From NCBI RefSeq assembly GCF_040438925.1, contig NZ_CP159258.1, positions 1-64,000 on the forward strand: 64,000 nt of DNA, given 5' to 3'. Origin of the DNA: Pseudomonas sp. MYb327 (GTDB lineage: Bacteria > Pseudomonadota > Gammaproteobacteria > Pseudomonadales > Pseudomonadaceae). The notes below the pieces were generated by a model. It had not been told where the DNA came from. It was given only the letters and a program-made list of their open reading frames with translations, and ran no database searches. Shown in pieces: positions 8,801 to 18,236 of this stretch (position 1 is the stretch's first letter; every line of letters begins with the position of its first letter). The position numbers were made by a program, and so were the translations under genes.

Positions 8801-10687
8801 ATGACTTCAGTAAACCAGTTCTGGCGCCGGGCGAAACTGCCTTTGGCTGTCAGTCTTGCCTCTACGCTCGCCGGGCCAGCATTCGGCGTCAGTTTCAACG
8901 TTGGTGAAATCGAAGGTCAGTTCGACTCATCCCTGTCGATCGGTGCCAGTTGGTCTACTGAAAGCGCCAACAAGAACCTCATCGGTGTCAACAACGGCGG
9001 CCGTGGCCTGTCCCAGACCTCCGATGACGGTCACCTGAACTTCAAGAGCGGCGAAACCTTTTCGAAGATCTTCAAGGGTATTCATGACCTTGAGTTGAAG
9101 TATGGCGACACCGGCGTTTTCGTCCGAGGCAAATACTGGTACGACTTTGAACTCAAGGACGAAAGCCGTCCGTTCAAGGACATCAGCGACAGCAATCGCA
9201 AGGAAGGCGCCAAATCCGCCGGCGGCCAGATCCTCGACGCCTTCGTCTACCACAACTACGCCATTGCCGATCAGCCGGGTTCCGTGCGCCTGGGCAAGCA
9301 GGTAGTGAGCTGGGGTGAAAGTACCTTCATCGGCGGCGGCATCAACTCGATCAACCCGATCGACGTGTCCGCGTTCCGTCGTCCTGGTGCCGAGATCAAG
9401 GAAGGCCTGATCCCGGTCAACATGTTCTACGTCTCCCAGAGCCTCACCGAAAACCTCTCGGCTGAAGCCTTCTACCAGCTCGAATGGGACCAGACCGTCG
9501 TCGATAACTGCGGCACCTTTTTCTCCCAGCCGGACATCGTTGCCGATGGTTGCGACAATAACCTGCGCGTCCTAAACAAGCGTTCGACCATTCCAGCCGC
9601 GGCATTGCCTACGCTGACCCGACTGGGTGTCGACGTGGACAACGAAGGTGTGCTGGTACGCCGTGGTCCGGATCGCGATGCGCGCGACAGTGGCCAATGG
9701 GGCGCTTCCCTCAAGTACATGTTTGACCCGCTGGACACCGAGTTCGGTGCCTACTTCATGAACTACCACAGCCGTGCGCCGATCTTCAGCGCCACCGGTG
9801 CGCCAGCGTCGACCTTTGCTGGCGTTGCAGCCTTGCCGGCGCAATTGCGTGCTCTGGCGCCACTGATTGTCGCGGGTAACTCGAACTACTTCATCGAGTA
9901 TCCGGAAGACATCCGCCTGTATGGCCTGAGCTTCTCCACCACTCTGCCTACCGGTACGGCGTGGAGCGGTGAAGTCAGCTACCGTCCGAACGCACCGGTG
10001 CAGCTCAACTCCACCGACATCCTGTTCGCTGGCGTGCGTCCGTTGGGCGGCGCGTTGACCAACGCTTCGTTGCTCTCTGCTCCACCGGGTTCGGACCTGC
10101 ACGGTTATCGCCGCAAGGAAATCACCCAGTTCCAGACCACCCTGACGCACTTCTTCGATCAGGTCATGGGCGCCAGCCGTCTGACTCTGGTGGGCGAAGT
10201 GGGCGTCACCCACGTTGGCGGGCTGGAAAGCACCTCCGACGTTCGTTATGGCCGCGATCCGGTCTATGGTCCGGGCGAACTGCCGGCTACCGGTGGCCAG
10301 AATACCTGCCAGGCACTTAACGCCAGCACCATCGCCGGTGCCGGCCCTGGTACTCCGACCAACAACCTTAACCGCAATTGCAACGACGAAGGCTTCACCA
10401 CCGCCACCTCCTGGGGTTATCGCGGTCGCGCCATCTGGGAATACAACGACGTCTTCGCCGGTGTGAACCTCAAGCCGAACGTGGCCTGGTCCCATGACGT
10501 GGAAGGTTACTCGCCTGGTCCTGGCGGCAACTTCGAGGAAGGTCGCAAAGCGGTCAGCCTGGGCGTCGACGCCGAGTACCAGAACACCTACACCGCAAGC
10601 CTGGCGTACACCAACTTCTTCGACGGCAAGTACACCACCGTGGATGATCGCGACTTCGTTGCGCTCAGCTTCGGCGTGAACTTCTAA
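8801..10687 (+). CDS. DUF1302 family outer-membrane-type protein
   Basis: 628 residues starting MTSVNQFWRR, with an N-terminal signal peptide (cleavage plausible after AFG near residue 28). The long remainder is rich in alternating polar/aromatic strands and ends in a C-terminal aromatic residue (SFGVNF), as beta-barrel outer-membrane proteins do. DUF1302 proteins regularly occur beside DUF1329 proteins and lipid or steroid catabolic genes. Their molecular activity is not established; transport of a hydrophobic compound is a reasonable guess. The ATG at 8801 has GGAGAAG in front. The DUF1329 gene follows after 28 bases. Confidence 0.9.
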   Translation: MTSVNQFWRRAKLPLAVSLASTLAGPAFGVSFNVGEIEGQFDSSLSIGASWSTESANKNLIGVNNGGRGLSQTSDDGHLNFKSGETFSKIFKGIHDLELKYGDTGVFVRGKYWYDFELKDESRPFKDISDSNRKEGAKSAGGQILDAFVYHNYAIADQPGSVRLGKQVVSWGESTFIGGGINSINPIDVSAFRRPGAEIKEGLIPVNMFYVSQSLTENLSAEAFYQLEWDQTVVDNCGTFFSQPDIVADGCDNNLRVLNKRSTIPAAALPTLTRLGVDVDNEGVLVRRGPDRDARDSGQWGASLKYMFDPLDTEFGAYFMNYHSRAPIFSATGAPASTFAGVAALPAQLRALAPLIVAGNSNYFIEYPEDIRLYGLSFSTTLPTGTAWSGEVSYRPNAPVQLNSTDILFAGVRPLGGALTNASLLSAPPGSDLHGYRRKEITQFQTTLTHFFDQVMGASRLTLVGEVGVTHVGGLESTSDVRYGRDPVYGPGELPATGGQNTCQALNASTIAGAGPGTPTNNLNRNCNDEGFTTATSWGYRGRAIWEYNDVFAGVNLKPNVAWSHDVEGYSPGPGGNFEEGRKAVSLGVDAEYQNTYTASLAYTNFFDGKYTTVDDRDFVALSFGVNF

Positions 10688-10715
10688 GCACTGTATTTTC
10701 AGGACGATCACACAC

Positions 10716-12080
10716 ATGAAAATAACAAAGAGTCTGTTCCACGCCGGTGTCTTGGGGCTTTCGCTGCTGGCGACCAGCGTCATGGCAGCGGTCCCTGCGG
10801 CCGAAGCGGACAAACTGGGCAAGAGCCTGACCCCGATGGGTGCCGAAATGGCGGGCAACGCCGACGGTTCGATCCCGGCCTGGAAACCATTGCCGAAGAA
10901 TGCCGGTACCGTCGACAGCAAAGGCTTCCTGTCCAATCCGTACGCCAGCGAAAAACCGCTGTTCACCATCACGGCGCAGAACGTCGATCAGTACAAGGAC
11001 AAGCTCGCCCCGGGCCAGTACGCGATGTTCAAGCGCTACCCGGAAACCTTCAAGATGCCGGTTTACACGTCCCATCGCGGCGCTACCGTGCCGGATGACG
11101 TGTTCGCCGCCATCAAGCGCAACGCCACCAACACCAACCTGGTGTCGGGCGGCAACGGCCTGGAAAACTTCGAAACCGCCGTGCCGTTTCCGATTCCGAA
11201 AAGCGGCGTTGAAGTCATCTGGAACCACATCACCCGCTATCGCGGTGGCAGCGTGACCCGCCTGGTGACCCAGGCCACGCCTCAGCCGAACGGCTCGTTC
11301 AGCCTGGTTTACTTCCAGGACCAGTTCGTGTTCCGCGACAAGATGAAGGACTACGACCCGAAAAACCCGGGCAACATCCTGTTCTACTTCAAGCAGAAAG
11401 TGACCGCCCCGGCACGTCTGGCCGGTGGTGTGCTGCTGGTGCACGAAACCCTCGATCAGGTGAAGGAACCGCGTTCGGCGTGGGTCTACAACGCCGGTCA
11501 GCGTCGCGTGCGTCGTGCGCCGCAAGTGTCTTATGACGGGCCGGGTACTGCAGCTGATGGCCTGCGTACCTCCGATAACCTGGACATGTACAACGGTGCG
11601 CCGGATCGCTACGACTGGAAGCTCGAAGGCAAGAAAGAGATGTACATCGCCTCCGACGCCTACAAGCTCGACGATCCAAACCTCAAGTACGCCGACATCA
11701 TCAAGGCCGGTCACATCAACCAGGACCTGGCTCGTTACGAGCTGCGTCGTGTCTGGCATGTGGTTGCAACCCTGAAGGAAGGTCAGCGTCACATCTACGC
11801 CAAGCGTGATTTCTACATCGATGAAGACACCTGGCAAGCAGCGGTAATCGACCATTACGACGGTCGCAACCAGCTGTGGCGCGTCGCTGAAGCTCACGCC
11901 GAGAACTACTACGACAAGCAAGTGCCGTGGTACGCCCTCGAAGCCTTGTACGACTTGCAGTCGGGTCGTTACCTGGCGCTGGGCATGAAGAACGAAGAGA
12001 AATCGGCGTATGACTTCGGCTTCACTGCCACTACCAGCGACTTCACCCCGGCAGCATTGCGTCAGGATGGCGTTCGCTAA
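10716..12080 (+). CDS. DUF1329 family periplasmic/outer-membrane lipid-handling protein
   Basis: 454 residues with a clear Sec signal peptide (MKITKSLFHAG... cleaved after VMA near residue 24). The mature part contains family features such as the NPKNPGNILFYF and RVRRAPQVSYD segments and the C-terminal DFTPAALRQ. DUF1329 resembles lipoprotein-carrier folds of the LolA/LolB type, suggesting shuttling of a hydrophobic molecule, but no activity has been proven for this group. It forms an operon with the DUF1302 gene 28 bases upstream and is closed by a strong terminator. Confidence 0.9.
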   Translation: MKITKSLFHAGVLGLSLLATSVMAAVPAAEADKLGKSLTPMGAEMAGNADGSIPAWKPLPKNAGTVDSKGFLSNPYASEKPLFTITAQNVDQYKDKLAPGQYAMFKRYPETFKMPVYTSHRGATVPDDVFAAIKRNATNTNLVSGGNGLENFETAVPFPIPKSGVEVIWNHITRYRGGSVTRLVTQATPQPNGSFSLVYFQDQFVFRDKMKDYDPKNPGNILFYFKQKVTAPARLAGGVLLVHETLDQVKEPRSAWVYNAGQRRVRRAPQVSYDGPGTAADGLRTSDNLDMYNGAPDRYDWKLEGKKEMYIASDAYKLDDPNLKYADIIKAGHINQDLARYELRRVWHVVATLKEGQRHIYAKRDFYIDEDTWQAAVIDHYDGRNQLWRVAEAHAENYYDKQVPWYALEALYDLQSGRYLALGMKNEEKSAYDFGFTATTSDFTPAALRQDGVR

Positions 12081-12108
12081 CCTGCACTGAGCAGAGGCCG
12101 CATCCTCT

Positions 12109-12141
12109 AAAACGCCCCGAATGGTTCGGGGCGTTTTTTTT
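12109..12141 (+). terminator. Rho-independent terminator after DUF1329 gene
   Basis: AACGCCCCGAA and TTCGGGGCGTT form an 11-bp stem with a three-base loop, followed by a run of T. It closes the DUF1302-DUF1329 transcript and isolates the downstream regulator gene. Confidence 0.92.
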
Positions 12142-12176
12142 TGCGGGTTACATTGTTTCTCGAGTGGGTACGGTCC

Positions 12177-12272
12177 CTGTAAGAGACGGCTTGCTAGCGA
12201 TGGTCGTAAACGATAACGCGTAGGGTCTGGTTAAACGCGGCGCATCCATCGCCAGCAAGCCGGCTCCTACAG
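12177..12272. repeat. REPIN (CTGTAGGAGCCGGCTTGC class)
   Basis: The left arm CTGTAAGAGACGGCTTGCTA is degenerate and the right arm TAGCAAGCC.. (CCAGCAAGCCGGCTCCTACAG) is canonical; together they form an inverted REP pair. It lies in the 320-base gap before the LuxR regulator gene. Confidence 0.8.
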
Positions 12273-12310
12273 ATATTGCGTTACCGGAACGGGATCGCAT
12301 CAATCCAGAA

Positions 12311-12349
12311 CTTATAGGAGCCGTCGCGTGAAACGAGGCTGCGATCTTT
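12311..12349. repeat. Partial REP-like element
   Basis: TATAGGAGCCGTCGCGTGAA followed by ACGAGGCTGCGATCTTT matches a second REP class common in fluorescent pseudomonads (GTAGGAGCTGTCGAGTGAAACGAGGCTGCGATC type). It is a single, unpaired copy about 115 bases upstream of the regulator start. Confidence 0.6.
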
Positions 12350-12463
12350 GGTTCGTAGACTTTTTGTAGCCATTTGTAGCAATAACCTTCATTCCCTCGC
12401 CGTTTACCGCTAGTCTGCGGACATCTGCAACGCCGCCACCCGCAATTCAAACAAGAGCCGGCC

Positions 12464-15199
12464 ATGACTGATCTGTCCCCACTACCAGGTCCTGCAAGCG
12501 TTGCTGTCGCAGCGCTGGACGAGCGCTTTTTCCGACCGCCATTGCCCGACGGCCATGTACTGCGGCCTCGATTGTGCGAGCGCCTGAGTGCGGGGCTCGG
12601 TGGCAGGTTGCTGTTAGTCAGCGCACCCGCGGGTTTCGGCAAGAGTTCATTAGCGGTGGAGTTCTGTCAGTCGCTACCGGCTCATTGGCAAAGTCTTTGG
12701 CTCGGATTGAGCCCCAGAGACAGTGACCCCGGCCGATTCCTCGAGCGATTGCTCGAAGGCCTTCAAGACTTTTTTCCACAACTGGGCAGGCAGTCCCTCG
12801 GCTTGCTGAAAATGCGTCAACGGCACCAGCCGTTCGCTTTCGAAGAATGGCTGGATGGTTTGCTCGACGAGTTGGCTTTCCACCTGTCGACGGCGACGCC
12901 ACTGTTGCTCGTGCTCGATGATTATCATCTGGCCCAGGGGCCGGTTCTCGATCGCTGTCTGCAATTTTTCCTCAATCACCTTCCCGATGGCCTTCTGGTG
13001 ATGGTCACCAGTCGACAGCGCCCGGACTGGCATCTGGCGCGGCTGCGGCTGTCGCGACAACTGCTCGAACTTCACGAGCAGGACTTGCGCCTGACCCACG
13101 ATGAAGCCTTGAGCCTGCTCGACCGGCACAGCAGTTCGTTGCGCGGTGAAGCACTGGAAAGCCTGATCCAGCGTAGCGAAGGCTGGGTCGCCGGGTTGCG
13201 TTTCTGGCTGTTGGCGGCTTCTGAAGCCGGCAACCATGGCGCGTTGCCCCAGGCATTGCATGGCGGGGAAGGCCTGATCCGGGATTACTTGCTGGAAGAG
13301 GTGATCGATTGCCTGCCCGCCGAGGTGCAGTCCTTTCTTTACGACACTGCACCCCAGGAGCGTTTTTGCAGTGAACTGTGCGACGCCGTTCGCGACGCCC
13401 ATGACAGCGCGGAGATCCTGCGTTTTCTGTTGGCTCACCAGGTCTTTCTGGTGCCGCTGGACGAGCACGGCCACTGGTATCGCTACCATCATTTGTTTTC
13501 CGATCTTCTGCGCACGCGACCGACCGCTCCGACCATGGTGCCGGCGGCCAGCTTGCACCTGCGCGCCTGCCGCTGGTTCAACGCCCAGGGGCTGCTTGAT
13601 GAAGCGGTAGAACAAGCGTTGCGTGCCGGGCATCTGGATGTCGCGGCGAACCTGGTGCAAAACCTGTCCGAAGAACAACTGCTGGCCGAACAGAACGTCG
13701 GCATGCTGCTGCGCTGGAAAATGGACTTGCCCGACAGCCTGCTGATCAGCACACCGCGGCTGATTGTTCTGTATAGCTGGGCGTTGGGGCTGGCCTGTCA
13801 ACTGGACGCCGCCGAGGAATTGGCCAGCCACTTGAGTCGATTCCTGCCGGCACCATCGGCCACTGCGCAGAAGTCGATGCTGGCGCAATGGCTGGCCTTG
13901 AGCGGGATCATCGCTCGCGGGCGCGGCAACCGCGAGCTCACGTTGCGCTATTGCACCGAAGCGCTGGAAAGTCTTCCGTGCAAGCGTTACGGCCAGCGAC
14001 TGATGTGTCTCTCGACCCTGTCCAACCTGGCCATTGCCGATGGCGATTTGTGGCGCGCGCGCGGATTGAACCGCGATTCCCTGGAGTTGGCGCAACGGGT
14101 CGGCAACCCATTGTTCGAAGCGCTGGCCCACTATGACCGCGCGCGAGTATTGCAAGCCCGTGGAGAAATCCTTCGTTCGCTGGATGAAGTCCGCCAAGGG
14201 CTGCAACGCTTGCACGGGTTATCCCCGCAAAGGCTGTATGCGGTACGCGCTCGCCTGACCTTGTACGAAGGATTTTTGCTGGCGCTACGCTTGCAGCCAC
14301 AAGCGGCAAGAGTGCGTTTGCAGGCGGGGTTGAGCGAAGCGCGCGCCTGTCGCGACATCAGCGTATTGATCGGCCATTGTGTGATCGCCCGACTGGAAGG
14401 CAGCAGCGGCGAATTCGCCAAGGCCTTTGCCGAGCTCGCCGAAGCCGAACGGCTGATGCACATCTGGGACGTGCCGCCGATCTACTATCTGGCAATGATC
14501 ACCCTGGTCAAATGCGAACTCTGGTTGGCCCAGGGCCGTACGGACCTGGCAGAAGCCTGGCTGACACGATTGGGCCAGACGTATAACGGCGAGCACCCGG
14601 CAGCGCCTCCGGAATTCCACCCGCAACTGCCGTTGCACATCGAATTGCAACAAGCATTGCTGGAGGTCATTCAGGGGCAACCTATGCTGGCCGAGGGACG
14701 TCTGAATTCGCTGCTCGAACAGGGTCAGAAAAGCGGCCGGCAGTTGCTCAGTGCGATGGCGCTCACGCAGAAAGTCTCGCTGTTACTGGGCAGCGGTCGT
14801 GAACCGGAAGCGCGCAAGGCACTGGCTCAGGCACTGGATGCGGCCGGCGGGGGGGCATTGCAACCATTTGACGGCTTGTTGGCCGAGCATCCGGACTGGT
14901 TGCGAGGTCAACTTCAAAACTGTCCATCGACCGTTTCACAGGATCTCGCAGAAAAGCTGCCGACACTGGCGGCGCGTCAGGCATTGGAATCAGCCCCGGC
15001 GGCCGAACAACTCAGCACTCGGGAGTTGGCGGTCCTGCGCCTGATTGCCCAAGGATGCTCGAATCAGGAAATCAGCGATCAGCTGTTTATCTCCCTGCAC
15101 ACAGTTAAAACCCATGCCAGCCACATCAACAGCAAGCTCGGCGTTGAACGCCGTACGCAGGCGGTGGCACGGGCCAAGGCGTTGGGGGTGTTGGGCTGA
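12464..15199 (+). CDS. LuxR-family transcriptional regulator, MalT/LAL type
   Basis: 911 residues. A P-loop ATPase (Walker A APAGFGKSS at residues 54-62, Walker B PLLLVLDDYH about 146-155) is followed by a long helical repeat region (about 400-830) for ligand or protein binding and a C-terminal LuxR helix-turn-helix (about 848-911; LSTRELAVLRLIAQG, HTVKTHASHINSKLGV). This is the signal-responsive LAL architecture of MalT. Its position directly after the ligase/DUF1302/DUF1329 genes on the same strand makes it their likely activator, sensing the compound they handle. It has its own upstream gap, so it is probably transcribed separately. Confidence 0.93.
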   Translation: MTDLSPLPGPASVAVAALDERFFRPPLPDGHVLRPRLCERLSAGLGGRLLLVSAPAGFGKSSLAVEFCQSLPAHWQSLWLGLSPRDSDPGRFLERLLEGLQDFFPQLGRQSLGLLKMRQRHQPFAFEEWLDGLLDELAFHLSTATPLLLVLDDYHLAQGPVLDRCLQFFLNHLPDGLLVMVTSRQRPDWHLARLRLSRQLLELHEQDLRLTHDEALSLLDRHSSSLRGEALESLIQRSEGWVAGLRFWLLAASEAGNHGALPQALHGGEGLIRDYLLEEVIDCLPAEVQSFLYDTAPQERFCSELCDAVRDAHDSAEILRFLLAHQVFLVPLDEHGHWYRYHHLFSDLLRTRPTAPTMVPAASLHLRACRWFNAQGLLDEAVEQALRAGHLDVAANLVQNLSEEQLLAEQNVGMLLRWKMDLPDSLLISTPRLIVLYSWALGLACQLDAAEELASHLSRFLPAPSATAQKSMLAQWLALSGIIARGRGNRELTLRYCTEALESLPCKRYGQRLMCLSTLSNLAIADGDLWRARGLNRDSLELAQRVGNPLFEALAHYDRARVLQARGEILRSLDEVRQGLQRLHGLSPQRLYAVRARLTLYEGFLLALRLQPQAARVRLQAGLSEARACRDISVLIGHCVIARLEGSSGEFAKAFAELAEAERLMHIWDVPPIYYLAMITLVKCELWLAQGRTDLAEAWLTRLGQTYNGEHPAAPPEFHPQLPLHIELQQALLEVIQGQPMLAEGRLNSLLEQGQKSGRQLLSAMALTQKVSLLLGSGREPEARKALAQALDAAGGGALQPFDGLLAEHPDWLRGQLQNCPSTVSQDLAEKLPTLAARQALESAPAAEQLSTRELAVLRLIAQGCSNQEISDQLFISLHTVKTHASHINSKLGVERRTQAVARAKALGVLG

Positions 15200-15287
15200 G
15201 GGTGAATTTTAAGTTACACATGGTGATAAATAGTCGGGAGTCGATTTGTGCGAACATTGCCCATCCCTGTTTATCGAGCACCCACCG

Positions 15288-15929
15288 ATGTCCCAGCAGC
15301 CCGCCCTTATCCGCGAAACCTTCCCCGTCGGCCCTTTGCAGTGCAACTGCACGATCATCGGTGATCCGGTGACGAAAAAGGCCATCGTTGTCGATCCGGG
15401 CGGCAATCACGAACTGATCCTCGCGCGGCTTGAAGCCCTCGGCCTGAAAGTGGTCAGCATCATTCACACCCATGCGCACCTCGACCATTTCCTGGCTTCC
15501 GGCCAACTGAAAGAGAAAACCGGCGCGACCCTGCACTTGCACAAGGAAGATCAATTCCTCTGGGACAATCTGGAAATGCAGTGCCAGATGTTCGGTGTTC
15601 CTTATACGCCGGTGCCGTCGCCAGACCGCTGGCTGGCCGATGACGAAGAACTGGCCTGCGGCTGCGGCGTAGCGTTGCACACGCCGGGTCATACGCCGGG
15701 TTCCATGAGCTTCTGGTTTGCCGACGCCAAGTTGCTGATTGCAGGTGACACACTATTCAAGCGTGGGGTAGGGCGCACCGATCTGTGGGGTGGCGATCAG
15801 GCGACTATCGTGCGTTCGATCAAGCAGCGCTTATACACACTCGACGAAGAGGCGACTGTGGTGACCGGTCATGGTCCAGACACCCGTCTGGGCGATGAGA
15901 TGCGTGAGAATCCGTTTGTTCGCGCCTGA
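15288..15929 (+). CDS. MBL-fold metallo-hydrolase, glyoxalase II-like (YcbL type)
   Basis: 213 residues. The metallo-beta-lactamase zinc motif HTHAHLDH lies near residue 63, with later metal ligands in HTPGHTPGS, GDTLF and the terminal GHGPDT. The compact length without the C-terminal helical domain of GloB fits the YcbL type II glyoxalase-like group, which hydrolyses S-lactoylglutathione or related thioesters. Start ATG 15288 (MSQQPALI) fits family length; an earlier GTG at 15246 would add an unconserved tail. It appears to be a single gene. Confidence 0.9.
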   Translation: MSQQPALIRETFPVGPLQCNCTIIGDPVTKKAIVVDPGGNHELILARLEALGLKVVSIIHTHAHLDHFLASGQLKEKTGATLHLHKEDQFLWDNLEMQCQMFGVPYTPVPSPDRWLADDEELACGCGVALHTPGHTPGSMSFWFADAKLLIAGDTLFKRGVGRTDLWGGDQATIVRSIKQRLYTLDEEATVVTGHGPDTRLGDEMRENPFVRA

Positions 15930-16031
15930 ATTGTAACGGGCGGAATTTTTAACCTGCAAAGCGATCCAACGCCCGCAAAGGCCCATCGTTTTAGTCCCTT
16001 GCACCATAGAATGCAAAAGTAGGAGCTCTTC

Positions 16032-16736
16032 ATGTTCACCACGCGTCGTTTGATTATTGTCGCTACCGCTGTGGCCTTGCTGTCTGGCTGCGCCTCGCCT
16101 AACCCTTACGACAACCAGGGTCAGGCTGACGGCGGCTCCGAAGGCATGAGCAAAACTGCCAAATACGGTGGCCTCGGCGCTCTGGCCGGTGCTTTGGCCG
16201 GTGCCGCCATCAACCACGATAACCGTGGCAAGGGGGCATTGATTGGTGCTGCCGTCGTCGGTGCTTCCGCCGCCGGTTATGGCTACTACGCCGACCAGCA
16301 AGAGAAGAAGCTGCGCGCCAGCATGGCCAACACCGGCGTTGAAGTTCAGCGCCAGGGTGACCAGATCAAGCTGATCATGCCGGGTAACATCACGTTCGCT
16401 ACCGACTCGGCGAATATCGCGCCAAGCTTCTATCAGCCACTGAACAACCTGGCCGGCTCGTTGAAAGAGTTCAACCAGAACCAGATCGAAATCGTCGGCT
16501 ACACCGACAGCACCGGCGCCCGCCAGCACAACATGGACCTGTCCCAGCGTCGCGCCCAGAGCGTGGCGACCTACCTGACCTCGCAAGGCGTGAGCGGTGC
16601 CAACCTGAGCGCCCGTGGCGCCGGTCCCGATAACCCGGTTGCCAGCAACGGTGACGTCAATGGCCGCGCGCAGAACCGCCGCGTCGAGGTCAACCTCAAG
16701 GCGATTCCAGGTCAGCAGTACGGTGCTCAGCAGTAA
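16032..16736 (+). CDS. OmpA-family lipoprotein with glycine zipper (YiaD-like)
   Basis: 234 residues. There is a lipoprotein signal with lipobox LLSGC (Cys20), then a glycine-zipper helix pair (about 46-95, GGLGALAGALAGAA), then a C-terminal OmpA domain that binds peptidoglycan (FATDSANI, IEIVGYTDSTG, LSQRRAQSVATYL, GRAQNRRVEV). It likely tethers the outer membrane to the wall. AGGAG precedes the start. It is transcribed alone and followed by a terminator. Confidence 0.92.
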   Translation: MFTTRRLIIVATAVALLSGCASPNPYDNQGQADGGSEGMSKTAKYGGLGALAGALAGAAINHDNRGKGALIGAAVVGASAAGYGYYADQQEKKLRASMANTGVEVQRQGDQIKLIMPGNITFATDSANIAPSFYQPLNNLAGSLKEFNQNQIEIVGYTDSTGARQHNMDLSQRRAQSVATYLTSQGVSGANLSARGAGPDNPVASNGDVNGRAQNRRVEVNLKAIPGQQYGAQQ

Positions 16737-16783
16737 GGCAACGTTCAGCAGTACTCATAAGCGTCGGACCAAACTCCAGGCGT

Positions 16784-16822
16784 AAAAAACGCTCTGTCCC
16801 TATGGGGTAGGGCGTTTTTTTA
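16784..16822 (+). terminator. Terminator after OmpA-like gene
   Basis: AAAAACGC(T)C..CCC pairs with GGG..GGGCGTTTTT, a slightly interrupted stem ending in seven T. Confidence 0.8.
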
Positions 16823-16838
16823 TGTCCTCAGTTCAGAA

Positions 16839-16912
16839 CCATCGCGGGCAAGCCCGCTCCTACAGTGGTCGATGTAACGCCTAGCCTGTTGGAGCGGGCT
16901 TACCCGCGATGG
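16839..16912. repeat. REPIN (GGAGCGGGCTTGCCCGCGATGG class)
   Basis: CCATCGCGGGCAAGCCCGCTCC at the left and its inverted copy GGAGCGGGCTTACCCGCGATGG at the right flank a 30-base centre. It sits in the gap between the convergent OmpA-like and zapG genes. Confidence 0.85.
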
Positions 16913-16949
16913 GGCCGGTTTGGGCTATAGAGATACGTGAACAGAAACA

Positions 16950-16988
16950 AAAAAAGCCCTCGGACAATCACTCATCCGAGGGCTTTTT
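16950..16988 (-). terminator. Terminator of zapG (works in both directions)
   Basis: AAAAAGCCCTCGGA and TCCGAGGGCTTTTT form a 14-bp stem around a short loop, directly downstream of the zapG stop on the minus strand. The A and T flanks make it bidirectional. Confidence 0.9.
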
Positions 16989-17003
16989 GCGCCTGAAACC
17001 TGA

Positions 17004-17438
17004 TTACTTCTTCAGGCCGTAGTGCTCGTCGAGCATGCCCGGGGCGTTCGGGGCTTTTGGTGCGTAGTCGCGCGGTGGTTCCTGATTGCGCGGCGGCGTC
17101 AGGCGTTCCCGTGGAGCCTGCGTCGCGTCGGCGTGCAGGGAGGCCAGCAGGCGCTGGCGCGTCTGCTCGTCCAGGGCCAGGCGGTTGGCACCCTCGGCGA
17201 GATGATCCTGTACTTCCTGGTAACTCGCAGTCAGCTTCTTGACCAGTGTTGCTGTGCTGTTGAAGTGGGTCACCACTTCGTTCTGATAACTGTCGAAACG
17301 TTCCTGAATATCGTCCAGCTGACGTTGCGTGCTGCTAGGCGCGGCATTCGGCGCAAGGCGAGCGATCAGGAATCCAATGGCGACACCCACAACCAGGGCA
17401 AGAGTCGGCAACAACCAAACTAAGAGCGAGTGTTCCAC
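17004..17438 (-). CDS. zapG: ZapG/YhcB family (DUF1043) inner-membrane division protein
   Basis: 144 residues. One N-terminal transmembrane helix (about 5-27, LLPTLALVVGVAIGFLIAR) is followed by a predicted coiled coil (about 38-105) and a Pro-rich tail. YhcB/ZapG links the elongation and division machineries at the inner membrane in enterobacteria. Length and topology match. It is a single gene with a strong terminator, divergent from the alpha/beta hydrolase gene. Confidence 0.88.
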   Translation of the reverse strand: MEHSLLVWLLPTLALVVGVAIGFLIARLAPNAAPSSTQRQLDDIQERFDSYQNEVVTHFNSTATLVKKLTASYQEVQDHLAEGANRLALDEQTRQRLLASLHADATQAPRERLTPPRNQEPPRDYAPKAPNAPGMLDEHYGLKK

Positions 17439-17582
17439 GAGTCCTTCCTCTATAAACGGCTTTGCTTTACGTTAACGGCTCGAACCTGCGCTGTATACCG
17501 CGATTCACTCGCAATAGACAGTTGCAGACAATTTGCTAGACGAGTCGACCCGATTCGAGGTCACGGAGTTCCTTCCTTGCTT

Positions 17583-18212
17583 ATGCGTGAAACCCCTGTA
17601 GTGATTGACGGCCCGGTCGGCCAACTGGAAGCACTTTACCTGGACAGTGAGCAGCCGCGCGGCCTCGCGCTGATCTGCCATCCGAACCCGGTGCAGGGCG
17701 GCACCATGCTCAACAAAGTGGTCTCGACCCTGCAGCGCACCGCGCGCGACGCCGGGTTGATCACCCTGCGCTTCAACTATCGTGGCGTCGGCGCTAGCGA
17801 AGGCTCCCACGACATGGGCACCGGAGAAGTCGATGATGCCCAGGCTGTCGCCGAATGGTTTCGCGCCAAACACCCGGAGTTGCCCCTGACCCTGTTCGGT
17901 TTTTCCTTCGGCGGATTTGTTGCAGCAAGTCTCGGCGGGCGCCTGGAAGCGCAAGGCGAACAGCTCAAGCACCTGTTCATGGTCGCGCCAGCGGTCATGC
18001 GCCTGGGGGATCAGGATCAATTGCCGCAACACGGTGAACTGACCCTGATCCAGCCGGAAACCGACGAAGTGATCGATCCGCAGCTGGTTTACGAATGGTC
18101 CGACAAGCTCGAACGTCCCCATGAGCTGCTGAAAGTGGCAGAATGCGGACACTTTTTTCATGGCAAGCTGACCGATCTCAAGGATCTGATCCTGCCGCGT
18201 CTCTCGAATTGA
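17583..18212 (+). CDS. Alpha/beta hydrolase (YpfH/dienelactone-type)
   Basis: 209 residues. The strand-turn region has ICHPNPVQGGTM and FNYRGVG; the nucleophile elbow is GFSFGG (Ser in G-x-S-x-G), with the acidic residue in QPETDEVIDP and the catalytic His in CGHFFHG. This describes a small serine hydrolase of COG2945 type; the substrate is unknown. Start ATG 17583 (MRETPVVI) fits the family, since the upstream in-frame extension is not protein-like. The stop lies 24 bases before trpS, suggesting a shared transcript. Confidence 0.88.
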   Translation: MRETPVVIDGPVGQLEALYLDSEQPRGLALICHPNPVQGGTMLNKVVSTLQRTARDAGLITLRFNYRGVGASEGSHDMGTGEVDDAQAVAEWFRAKHPELPLTLFGFSFGGFVAASLGGRLEAQGEQLKHLFMVAPAVMRLGDQDQLPQHGELTLIQPETDEVIDPQLVYEWSDKLERPHELLKVAECGHFFHGKLTDLKDLILPRLSN

Positions 18213-18236
18213 TTGCAGTCTGACAAGCGATTACCC

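Noticed and set aside
9572..10972. 466-residue minus-strand open frame across DUF1302/DUF1329
   Set aside because: Antisense shadow without ribosome site or recognisable motif; it spans the gap between two real genes.
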